Assembly: GCA_001311585.1 (NCBI GenBank)
Contig: BBBN01000092.1
Coordinates: forward strand, 1 to 6,517
Length of the DNA: 6,517 bases
Direction: 5' to 3'
Source: Thermus sp. JCM 17653
Lineage (GTDB): Bacteria > Deinococcota > Deinococci > Deinococcales > Thermaceae
Below, piece by piece: positions 1 to 6,316 of the stretch (positions are counted from its first letter, which is position 1; every line of letters begins with the position of its first letter). The position numbers and the translations under genes are program-made. The notes under the pieces were generated by a model. The model did not search any database. It had not been told where the DNA came from and saw only the letters and a program-made list of their open reading frames with translations.

Positions 1-68
1 GCGGCCAGGGCGAGGCCCAGAAGGAGGAGCAAGAGAAGTAGGCCGCGGCGGAGGGTGGTTTCCTTCAT
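1..68 (-). CDS. 5' end of a membrane-anchored or exported protein (possibly MreC), partial
   Basis: Only the first 22 codons are inside the window. They read a short basic head (MKETTLRR) followed by a run of about 14 Leu/Gly/Ala residues, which is a signal anchor or signal peptide. The ATG overlaps the maf stop codon as ATGA, so the gene is probably translated by coupling to maf and belongs to the same operon. In many bacteria maf lies next to the rod-shape genes mreB/C/D, and MreC begins with just such a single N-terminal membrane helix, so MreC is the best guess. The visible part has no family-specific motif, so this rests on context only. A lipoprotein or any other exported protein is possible. 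Confidence 0.5.
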   Translation of the reverse strand, partial: MKETTLRRGLLLLLLLLGLALA

Positions 69-644
69 GGCCGGAACCCCCGTTCCCAAAGGAGGGCGAA
101 AATGCGGGCCACGGGGAGGCCCACCACCGTGTAGAAGTCCCCCTCCACCCCCTCCAAGAGGGCCATCCCCAGGCCTTGGGCCCCGTACCCCCCTGCCTTG
201 TCCAGGCCTTCGCCGCTATCCACGTACCAGGCGATCTCTTCCTCCGAAAGAGGCCGGAAACGCACCCGGGCGGTGTGCACCTCCTCCACCAGGTCCTTGG
301 GGGTGCGCAGGTAGAAGGCGGTGTGGACCAGGTGGGCCCGCCCCGAGAGGCGCCTCAGCAACTCCCGGTTCTCCTCCGGTCCTTGGGCTTGCCCAGGGGC
401 TTTTCGTCCAGGTCCACCACCGTGTCGGCGGCCAGAACCAGTTTCCCGCCACCCTTTCCCCCTTTCTCCGGGCCAGGGCCTGGGCCAGGGCCTTGGGGGG
501 TAGGGGGAGGTCCTCCTCCTTCACCCCCGGCACCACCACCCGCACCCGGTAGCCCAAGGCTTCCAGCAGGGCCTTCCGCCGCGGGCTACCCGAGGCCAGG
601 ACGAGGACGGGGGCCTCTTCCTTCGCCCCAGAGGACGGCGTCAT
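65..644 (-). CDS. maf: Maf family nucleotide pyrophosphatase, frameshifted as read
   Basis: Maf proteins hydrolyse non-canonical or surplus nucleoside triphosphates to the monophosphate and pyrophosphate in the cytoplasm, and have been linked to septum inhibition. After correction the protein is about 193 residues, the usual family size. Visible motifs are the N-terminal ASGSPRR (residues 17-23), AADTVV with the catalytic Asp (about 74), LGKPKD (84-89), GYGAQG (153-158) and [10 protein letters not shown] (169-178). Two single-base losses break the frame: one G in a G run near 445-448 and one C near 376-379 (minus-strand GACCGGAG where GACCCGGAG is expected). Protein on both sides and between them is typical Maf. 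The ATG at 644 lies 47 bp after the upstream PLD stop. An in-frame ATG at 716 would overlap that gene and add a poor N-terminus. Its stop overlaps the next start (ATGA). I read the breaks as sequence errors; a real pseudogene is the alternative. Confidence 0.88.
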
Positions 645-691
645 GCTTTCGCCGGGGCCCCCATGCTGGCCCAAGCCGGCATGGGGTGGTA

Positions 692-1832
692 TCAAAGGGG
701 CTTCCCTTCCTCCCATAACCGCAACACCTCCTGGCGGTACCGCTCCGCCAAAGGGGGGCTTTCCAGGACGAGGAGGTTTTCGTTGTTCACCTGCCAGGCC
801 CGCCGGGTGAAGTTGTAGCTTCCCGTGACCACCCTGGTCCCGTCCAGGACCATGACCTTGTGGTGGAGGGTGTAGGGGTTGCCGTCTTGGCGCACGGGGA
901 TGCCGGCTTGGAGCAGGTCTTCCTCCCGGCTGTCCCTGAGGTTGCGGCTTTCCAGAAGGACCCGCACCTGGACCCCCCTGCGGTGGGCCTTCTTTAGGGC
1001 CTCCACCACCTCCCGGTCGGTGAGGACGAAGGCGGCCACCAGGATCTCCTTCTCGGCCCGCTCCACGGCCCTAAGAAGGGCCTCCCGCGCCTTTTCTCCT
1101 CCCTTGGGGCTGAAGTAGGCCACCCCCGAGAGGGGGGGGTCCTCGAGGCGGAAGGCCACGGGAAGGCCCAGGCCTTCCTTTTCCCCCCTAAAAAGGGCCT
1201 GGAACTCCCGGGCGTAGCCCTGGGCCAGGGTGGGGGAGGGGAGGAGGAGGCTGTTTTCGTTGTTGCGGGCGAAGGCGTTCCAGGTCATGTTGGTGCTCCC
1301 TGTCCACAGAACCTTTCCGTCCGCCACCAGGAACTTGTGGTGCATGAACTTCCCGCTCGTCGTAGCAGACGGGGATGCCGGCGATCTCCTCGCAGTCTAG
1401 GGAGATGGGGCGTACCCTTTCCCTTAGGGTCGCCTGGGGCACCCGGGGAGGTTCTTGGGATTGGCCGAGGCTTGCCGCCACCAGGTAGCGGCGGAAGTCC
1501 TCCCGGTAGTCGCTTTCCCCGTAGAGCCGTACCCTCACCCCCCGCGCCTTGGCCCGGAGGAGGCCCTGGGCGATCTCCAGGTCGCGGAACTCGTAGAAGG
1601 CGCCCTCCAGGCTTTCCTGGACTCCGTCCATGAGGGCGAGAAGGCGGGCCTTGGCCCGGGTCCCGTCCTCGGGCATGAAGTAGACCTCAGGCCCGCCTCC
1701 CTCCAGGGGGGCCCTTTCCGGGGCGGGCCCCGGGCGGAGCTCCTGAAAGAGCCAAAGGAGAAGGAGGACCAGAAGGAGGAGGTAGCCGGGAAGCCCGGCG
1801 ATCTCCTTCCTCCGCGGTCTTCTAGTACCCAA
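692..1832 (-). CDS. Membrane-anchored phospholipase D-like protein with two HKD motifs, one frameshift as read
   Basis: This is a PLD-superfamily phosphodiesterase of about 379 residues after correction. It has a basic start, one membrane helix (about 16-32, very Leu-rich), then two PLD domains outside the membrane. The first HKD is H164-x-K166-x4-D171 with GSTN at 178-181. The second is H323-x-K325-x4-D330 with GSYN at 337-340. Each is followed by a matching NNEN stretch, showing an internal duplication. Both catalytic motifs are intact, so one active site formed by the pair is expected. The substrate cannot be told: phospholipid, cardiolipin synthesis and nuclease activity all occur in the family. 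One extra G in a short G run at about 1352-1354 shifts the frame just before the first HKD. The start is TTG at 1832, overlapping deoC by 11 bp and preceded by an AAGGGGG purine run. An ATG at 1880 would overlap deoC by 59 bp and adds an unlikely N-terminus. Confidence 0.82.
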
Positions 1833-2484
1833 GGCCGCCCCCTTCCCCCTTGACCAAGGCCACCCCGCTGGAGGTGCCAAGCCTCTTGGCTCCGGCTTCC
1901 AGCATCCTTAGGGCGGTTTCCCGGTCCCTTATGCCTCCCGCCGCCTTCACCTGGGCCCTTCCCTGGGCCACCTTTACGAGGAGCTCCACGTCCGCAAGGC
2001 TCGCCCCCCGGGGGCCGAAGCCCGTGGAGGTCTTGAGGAAGTCCGCCCCGCCCCGTATGGCTGCCTCCGCCAGGCGGGCGATTTCCTCCGGGGAGAAGTA
2101 CCCCGTTTCCAGGATCACCTTGAGCACCGCCTTGGGGATGGCCTCCCGCACGGCCCGCACCTCGGCCTCCAGGTAGTCCAGGTCCCCCGCCTTGGCCCGG
2201 CCCAGGTGGAGGACCATGTCCACCTCGTCTGCTCCCTGGGCCACGGCGAAAGCGGCCTCCATGGCCTTCACCGCCTTCTCCTGGTAGCCCAAGGGAAAGC
2301 CCACCACCGTCACCAGGCGGAAGGGCGCGTGGGGAAAGCCCTGGCGCACCAGGGCCACGTAGGAAGGGGGGACGCAGAGGCCGTAGAAGCCGTACTCCAG
2401 CGCCTCCTCCGCCGCCTTCGCCACCTCCTCAGGGGTGGCGGTGGGCTTGAGGAGGGTGTGGTCGATGTGGGCGGCCAGATCCAT
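1822..2484 (-). CDS. deoC: Deoxyribose-phosphate aldolase
   Basis: This class I aldolase cleaves 2-deoxyribose-5-phosphate to glyceraldehyde-3-phosphate and acetaldehyde in deoxynucleoside catabolism. It is a cytosolic TIM barrel. The frame is complete at 220 residues, the same length I recall for the T. thermophilus enzyme. Visible landmarks are DHTLLKP (8-14), the proton-relay Asp in EVDMV (D89), the Schiff-base Lys in FLKTSTGFG (K151), the second active-site Lys in VKAAGGIR (K180) and the phosphate-binding end GTSSG (203-207). The ATG at 2484 gives the family N-terminus exactly. A GGCGGGG run and a TATGAT box lie directly in front, so the mRNA is probably near-leaderless. It is the first gene of the minus-strand unit, and its end overlaps the PLD gene. 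No frameshift is seen. Confidence 0.97.
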   Translation of the reverse strand: MDLAAHIDHTLLKPTATPEEVAKAAEEALEYGFYGLCVPPSYVALVRQGFPHAPFRLVTVVGFPLGYQEKAVKAMEAAFAVAQGADEVDMVLHLGRAKAGDLDYLEAEVRAVREAIPKAVLKVILETGYFSPEEIARLAEAAIRGGADFLKTSTGFGPRGASLADVELLVKVAQGRAQVKAAGGIRDRETALRMLEAGAKRLGTSSGVALVKGEGGGLGY

Positions 2485-2492
2485 ACCCCGCC

Positions 2493-2498
2493 ATCATA
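2493..2498 (-). promoter_or_regulatory. Putative -10 box for deoC
   Basis: The minus strand reads TATGAT here, five of six matches to the bacterial -10 consensus. Its 3' end is 8 bases from the deoC ATG, so transcription would begin about 1-3 bases before the start codon. This fits the near-leaderless mRNAs common in Thermus. No good -35 hexamer is seen 16-18 bp upstream (TCCATC is the nearest, weak). The start point is inferred, not shown. Confidence 0.5.
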
Positions 2499-2513
2499 CG
2501 AAACCCGCATGAT
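2493..2513. repeat. Operator-like palindrome in the deoC/ychF divergent region
   Basis: Two 8-base arms, ATCATACG and CGCATGAT, flank a 5-base centre (AAACC) with one mismatch. The left arm contains the deoC -10 box on the minus strand; the right arm gives a mirror-image CATGAT on the plus strand. The size and position fit a dimeric repressor site or two overlapping, mutually exclusive promoters, but no regulator is known from this sequence. Confidence 0.4.
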
Positions 2514-2522
2514 AGGATGGAT

Positions 2523-2548
2523 AAAGGCCCCCTTTGGGGCTTTTTTTT
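2523..2548 (+). terminator. Intrinsic terminator-like hairpin in the ychF leader
   Basis: A GCCCC/GGGGC stem (2527-2531 with 2536-2540) with a four-base CTTT loop is extended below by a G-U pair and three A-T pairs, and is followed by eight T residues (2541-2548). This is a textbook rho-independent terminator on the plus strand. No plus-strand gene lies to its left, and it ends one base before the GAGGT Shine-Dalgarno sequence of ychF. It may act as an attenuator of ychF, or stop upstream antisense transcripts. On the minus strand it has no T tract. Confidence 0.6.
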
Positions 2549-2559
2549 GAGGTCCTAAG

Positions 2560-3666
2560 ATGCTTGCCGTAGGAATCGTAGGTCTACCCAACGTGGGCAA
2601 GTCCACCCTCTTCAACGCCCTCACCCGGGCGGGGGCCCTGGCCGCCAACTACCCCTTCGCCACCATAGACAAGAACGTGGGGGTGGTGCCCCTGGAGGAC
2701 GAAAGGCTCTATGCCCTGCAGAAGGCCTTCGCCAAGGGGGAGAGGGTTCCGCCCGTGGTGCCCACCCACGTGGAGTTCGTGGACATCGCCGGGCTCGTCA
2801 AGGGGGCCCACAAGGGGGAGGGGCTTGGTAACCAGTTCCTGGCCCACATCCGCGAGGTGGCGGCCATCGCCCACGTCCTCCGTTGCTTCCCCGACCCCGA
2901 CGTGGTCCACGTCATGGGCCGGGTGGACCCCTTGGAGGACGCCCAAGTGGTGGAGACCGAGCTCCTGCTCGCCGACCTCGCCGCCCTGGAGAGGCGGCTT
3001 GAGCGCCTGAGGAAAGAGGCCAGGGCCGACCGGGAGAGGCTTTCCCTCTTGGAGGCGGCGGAGGCCCTCCAGGCCCATCTGCAAGAAGGCAAGCCCGCCC
3101 GCACCTTCCCCCCTTCCGAGGAGGTGCGCCGCTTCCTCAAAGAGACCCCCCTCCTCACCGCCAAGCCCGTGATCTACGTGGCCAACGTGGCCGAGGAGGA
3201 CCTGCCCGAGGGGGAGGGGAACCCCCACGTGAGGGCGGTGCGGGAGAGGGCCCAGGAGGAGGGGGCCGAGGTGGTGGTGGTCTCGGCCCGGCTCGAGGCC
3301 GAGCTCGCCGAGCTTTCCCCGGAGGAGGCGGGGGAGCTCCTCCAGAGCTACGGCCTTAGGGAAAGCGGCCTACAACGCCTCGCCCGGGCGGGCTACCGCG
3401 CCCTAGACCTCCTCACCTTCTTCACCGCCGGGGAGAAGGAGGTGCGGGCCTGGACGGTGCGGCGGGGGACCAAGGCCCCCCAGGCCGCCGGGGAGATCCA
3501 CTCCGACATGGAGCGGGGCTTCATCCGGGCCGAGGTCATCCCCTGGGACAAGCTGGTGGAGGCCGGGGGGTGGGCGCGGGCCAAGGAGCGGGGCTGGGTG
3601 CGCCTCGAGGGCAGAGACTACGAGGTGCAGGACGGGGATGTCCTCTACATCCTTTTCAACGTTTGA
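2560..3666 (+). CDS. ychF: Redox-regulated ATPase YchF (Obg/OLA1 family)
   Basis: YchF is a ribosome-associated P-loop NTPase of the Obg family. Characterised members prefer ATP to GTP and act in translation and stress response. The frame is complete at 368 residues, normal for the family. In order it shows the P-loop GLPNVGKS (8-15), switch I region (33-41), DIAGLV (75-80, with Leu in place of the usual switch II Gln), a charged helical arm (about 130-170), the NVAE motif at 209-212 that replaces the GTP-specific NKxD, and a C-terminal TGS domain (about 283-366) with the hallmark [13 protein letters not shown]. The ATG has a clear GAGGT site six bases upstream. It diverges from deoC across 75 bp. 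No terminator follows; its stop codon lies inside the tRNA-Gln -35 box, so some readthrough into the tRNA is likely. The sequence has no sign of error. Confidence 0.97.
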   Translation: MLAVGIVGLPNVGKSTLFNALTRAGALAANYPFATIDKNVGVVPLEDERLYALQKAFAKGERVPPVVPTHVEFVDIAGLVKGAHKGEGLGNQFLAHIREVAAIAHVLRCFPDPDVVHVMGRVDPLEDAQVVETELLLADLAALERRLERLRKEARADRERLSLLEAAEALQAHLQEGKPARTFPPSEEVRRFLKETPLLTAKPVIYVANVAEEDLPEGEGNPHVRAVRERAQEEGAEVVVVSARLEAELAELSPEEAGELLQSYGLRESGLQRLARAGYRALDLLTFFTAGEKEVRAWTVRRGTKAPQAAGEIHSDMERGFIRAEVIPWDKLVEAGGWARAKERGWVRLEGRDYEVQDGDVLYILFNV

Positions 3667-3691
3667 CGCCACCACCCTTTTGCTCTACAAT
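3663..3691 (+). promoter_or_regulatory. Promoter of tRNA-Gln
   Basis: TTGACG (3663-3668) and TACAAT (3686-3691) are separated by 17 bp. Each box differs from the sigma-A consensus by one base, making this the best promoter in the window. The predicted start near 3698 gives a leader of about seven bases before the tRNA. The -35 box contains the TGA stop codon of ychF. Confidence 0.85.
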
Positions 3692-3704
3692 CGGGCTTGG
3701 CCGC

Positions 3705-3778
3705 TGGGGCGTCGTCTAATGGCAGGACAGCGGACTTTGGATCCGCCGGTCGTGGTTCGAGTCCACGCGCCCCAGCCA
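3705..3778 (+). tRNA. tRNA-Gln (anticodon UUG)
   Basis: The 74-base sequence folds as a full cloverleaf with CCA encoded. The acceptor stem pairs TGGGGCG (3705-3711) with CGCCCCA (3768-3774), followed by discriminator G and CCA. The anticodon stem GCGGA/TCCGC (3730-3734, 3742-3746) closes the loop CTTTGGA, whose middle bases 3737-3739 are TTG. The T arm is CGTGG-TTCGAGT-CCACG (3751-3767). All stems are perfectly paired, so the gene is functional. UUG reads CAA, and CAG by wobble. It has its own strong promoter. A short T5 run follows at 3782-3786 without a clear preceding terminator hairpin other than the tRNA itself. Confidence 0.98.
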
Positions 3779-3801
3779 GCCTTTTTCACACGCCTTTCGC
3801 A

Positions 3802-3845
3802 AAGCCCGGATAAACTGCTGCCGTGGCGGCGGACTATCCGGGCTT
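3802..3845. repeat. Perfect 11-bp inverted repeat enclosing the receiver gene start
   Basis: AAGCCCGGATA (3802-3812) is the exact reverse complement of TATCCGGGCTT (3835-3845). Between them a second stem, 3818-3823 with 3827-3832, can form with one G-T pair and a three-base loop, so the whole element could fold as one long hairpin. The likely GTG start codon of the receiver gene (3823-3825) lies at the tip. Neither strand has a proper T tract next to it (TTGCTCCTATT on the plus side), so it is a weak terminator at best. It could be a transcription stop for the tRNA, a protein-binding site or a translation-control hairpin. Confidence 0.6.
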
Positions 3846-4187
3846 GCTCCTATTAAGCCGCAACCAGGCCTTAAGGGCCTACGTGGAGCTGGTCTTGTCC
3901 GAAAGGGGCGTCCCCGTTTGCCCCTTTGACCTGGCCCGGGAGGGCCTTTTTTTTGGCTTTCGGAAAACACCCCCCGTTATATCCTCGTGGACGAGGATCT
4001 AGACGTGGACCCCTTCGCCGTGGCCACCCGTATCCGCCACGTGCGGCGGCTCAAGGAGGTTCCTCTGGCCGTCCTCATCTCCCCTCAGGCAAAGCTCCGC
4101 ACCACCGCCGAGGTGGTGCGGGTGACCCCCATAGAGAAGCCTCTGACCCGGGAGAAGCTCCTCCGGTTTATGGGCCTTTCGGCCTAA
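3823..4187 (+). CDS. Single-domain CheY-like receiver protein with degenerate acidic pocket, one frameshift as read
   Basis: With one base restored this encodes 121 residues, the size of a lone response-regulator receiver. The fold is recognisable: beta-1 LLLLSRN (8-14), helix QALRAYVELVLSERG, beta-3 YILVDEDL with the phosphorylatable Asp at 57, beta-4 AVLIS with Ser 87, and the conserved Lys-Pro in EKPLTREKLL (K106). The acidic pair that binds magnesium after beta-1 is replaced by Ser-Arg, so phosphorylation may be lost or altered. No output domain is present. The first 42 residues are in one frame and the part from about 3955-3975 in another; one base is missing, most simply at the T8 run 3947-3954 (giving LFFWLSENTPRY), or in the C6 run at 3970-3975. 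GTG at 3823 is the first start after an in-frame stop at 3811. It has no Shine-Dalgarno, but a TAAACT sequence ends six bases before it, so it may be leaderless. It lies 9 bp from the PBP gene. Confidence 0.7.
3933..3954 (+). terminator. Intragenic terminator-like hairpin with T8 tract
   Basis: GGCCC (3933-3937) pairs with GGGCC (3942-3946) around a GGGA loop, which fits the stable GNRA class, and is followed directly by eight T residues (3947-3954). It has the form of an intrinsic terminator yet lies inside the receiver reading frame, at the likely point of its frame break. It may terminate transcripts from the tRNA promoter, reduce transcription into the PBP gene, or promote polymerase slippage. 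Coding constraint producing it by chance is also possible. Confidence 0.5.
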
Positions 4188-4196
4188 AGGGGGGCC

Positions 4197-6316
4197 TTGG
4201 GTAAACTTAGGAGCGTGCGGGCCTTGCGCCTTCTCTTTCTCACCCTGGTGGGACTTCTCTTTGGGGTCCTTCTGGCCCTGGGTTATCTGGCCTACGCCTA
4301 CACCCGGAGCTCCCGGACCTCTCCCAGTTTGAGCGCCTGCGCCTCACGGCCACTTCCACCCTCTACGCCCGGGACGGCACCCCCTTGGCCCAGATCGCCA
4401 GCGTGGAAGAGGGCAGGGCCATCCACCGAAGCCTGGTCCGTCTCCCGGAGGTCTCCCCGGCGGCGGTGGCGGCCATCGTGTTTTCCGAGGACCGCCGCTT
4501 TTTCCAGCACTACGGGGTGGATTTTCTCCGGATCCTGGGGGCGCTTTACGCCATCGCCCGGGGGGACCTGCAGGGGGGAAGCACCATCACCACCCAGGTC
4601 ATCAAGAACACCCTCCTCAAGGAGCTGGCCCAAGCCCGCTCTTTAGAGCGGAAGTTCAAGGAGTGGGCCCTGGCCCTGGAGCTGGAGAGGCGCTACACCA
4701 AGGAGGAGATCCTGGAGATGTACCTCAACGTGGTCCCCTGGGGAGGGAACGCCGTGGGCATCAAGGGGGCGGCGGAGGCCTATTTCGGCAAGGACCCCGC
4801 GGCCCTTACCCTGGCCGAGGGGCTTTACCTGGCCTCCCTCATCCCCGCGCCCAACGCCCGCTACCAGGACCTGAAGGGGGTGCGGGAGAGGATGCGCCTC
4901 CTCCTTCAGCAGATGGTGGAGGAGGGCTGGGTGAGCCGAGAGCTGGCGGAGGCCGCCTGGAAGGAGCCCCTTGCCCCGAGGGGATGGGAGGCGCGCTACG
5001 ACGAGGAGGGCAACCTTCTGGAGGCCCGCCTGGTGGACCCCGAAGCCCGCCTTCTGAGGCAGCTGGACTACCGCATGGCCCCCCACTTCGTCCTGGAGGT
5101 GCGGCGCTTCCTCGAGGCCCGCTTCGGCAAGGAGAAGGTCTACGGGGAGGGGGGGCTTAAGGTCTACACCACCCTGGACCCCGCCATGCAGCGGGCGGCG
5201 GAAGGGGTGGCCAAGCGGGCCCGCTTGCCTCAAGGGGCGGAGCTCGCCCTGGTGGCCCTAGACCCCATGACGGGAGAGGTCCTGGCCCTGGTGGGGGGGG
5301 TGCGGCGGGAGAGAGACGAGTACAACCGGGCCACCCGGGCCCTCAGGAACCCGGGGAGCGCCGTCAAGCCCTTCGTCTACACCACCGCCTTTGAGGCGGG
5401 CTGGACCCAGGCCACCCTGGTGCCGGACAAGCCCCTGGAGTTCCCCGACCCCAGCCAGCCTGGGGGGCTCTGGCGGCCCAAGAACTTCTCCGGTACCTTC
5501 CTCAACCGGGAGATCACCGTGCGCTACGCCCTGGACCTCTCCTTGAACCTGCCCGCCATCTCCACCGCCCAGGCCATCGGGGTGGAGCGGGTGGCGGCGA
5601 AGCTTTCCCAGGCGGGCTTCGCCGTGAAGTACCCCACCTTGGCCATCGCCATCGGGGGAGCCTCCATCACCCCGGTGGACCTGGCCGCCGCCTACGCCGC
5701 CTTCGTCAACGGGGGTTACCGGGTGGCCCCCCTCTACGTGCAACGGGTGGAGGACGGCGGGGGAAGGGTGCTCTACCAGGCCTCCCCCGAGAGGCGCCGC
5801 CTCTTTGACCCTCTGGCGGCCTACCAGGCTGGGACCTCCTCAAGGGGTACGTGTACGACCTGGGGGAAAAGGGCCTGGCCAAGCGCGCGGGTCCCGGGGC
5901 GGGTGGTGGGGGGAAGACCGGGACCACCAACGAGGCCCCGGGGACCTCTGGTTCGCCGGGCTCACCCAGGGGCTTTCCGTGGTGGTCTGGGTGGGGCGGG
6001 ACGACAACCAGCCCCTGCGCATGGGCGGGCGGGAGCCTCCAGCTCGGTGGTGAACCCCCCCATCTTCCGGGACTTCGTGGCCGAGGCGCTGAGGGGCCGT
6101 CCGGGCGGGGACTTTCCCATGCCTTCGGGCCTGGTGCGGGCGCGGGTGGACCTCCTTTCGGGGTACGCCTCCGATAGCGGGGTGGAGATGGTCTTCCCTA
6201 AGGGGAAAGAGCCCGGGCCGCCGCCTTCCCAGGCGAAGGATCTGGCGCCGGACCTTAAGGCCCAGCCTGCGCCTCCCCAGGAGACCCCCGCTTCCTCCCC
6301 GGAGGGAACCCCATGA
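4197..6316 (+). CDS. Class A penicillin-binding protein (bifunctional transglycosylase/transpeptidase), several frameshifts as read
   Basis: This PBP1A-type enzyme polymerises lipid II glycan strands and cross-links the peptides outside the membrane. Corrected length is about 706 residues. It has a short basic head, a membrane anchor (about 10-34), and a GT51 domain with EDRRFFQHYGVD (catalytic Glu 98), GGSTITTQVIKN (127-138), RKFKEWALALELE (152-164) and EMYLNVVPWG. The transpeptidase has GSAVKPF (nucleophile Ser 388, Lys 391), SLN (449-451) and GKTGTTNEA (near 5911-5937), then a Pro-rich tail. Net one-base losses occur near 4307, 5829, 5938-5942 and 6037; the bases at about 5887-5913 read better in another frame, suggesting a compensating pair of errors. 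Restored, both domains are complete, so errors are likelier than decay. The TTG at 4197 follows an AAAGGGGGG run and precedes the membrane anchor; GTG at 4215 is an alternative. The stop overlaps the next start (ATGA). Confidence 0.88.

Noticed and set aside
645..716. Upstream ATG extending Maf by 24 residues
   Set aside because: It would overlap the PLD gene by 25 bp and add a non-conserved segment far before the ASGSPRR motif, which normally lies near the N-terminus.
176..718. Plus-strand frames opposite maf
   Set aside because: Pro/Arg-rich low-complexity translation of the complement of maf; no ribosome site and no recognisable domain.
2584..3228. Long minus-strand frame of 214 codons inside ychF
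   Set aside because: It is antisense to the clearly real ychF. High GC leaves few stops, and the composition (Gly, His, Val, Leu rich) matches no family.
3779..3790. T5 run after tRNA-Gln as a terminator
   Set aside because: The run is short, and no hairpin other than the tRNA acceptor/T arm stands in front of it, so I do not list it as a separate terminator.
3716..3970. Minus-strand open frame of 84 codons across the tRNA and receiver gene
   Set aside because: Its end reads the antisense of the tRNA (VDSNHDRRIQSP), a well-known spurious peptide type, and the rest is antisense to the receiver gene.
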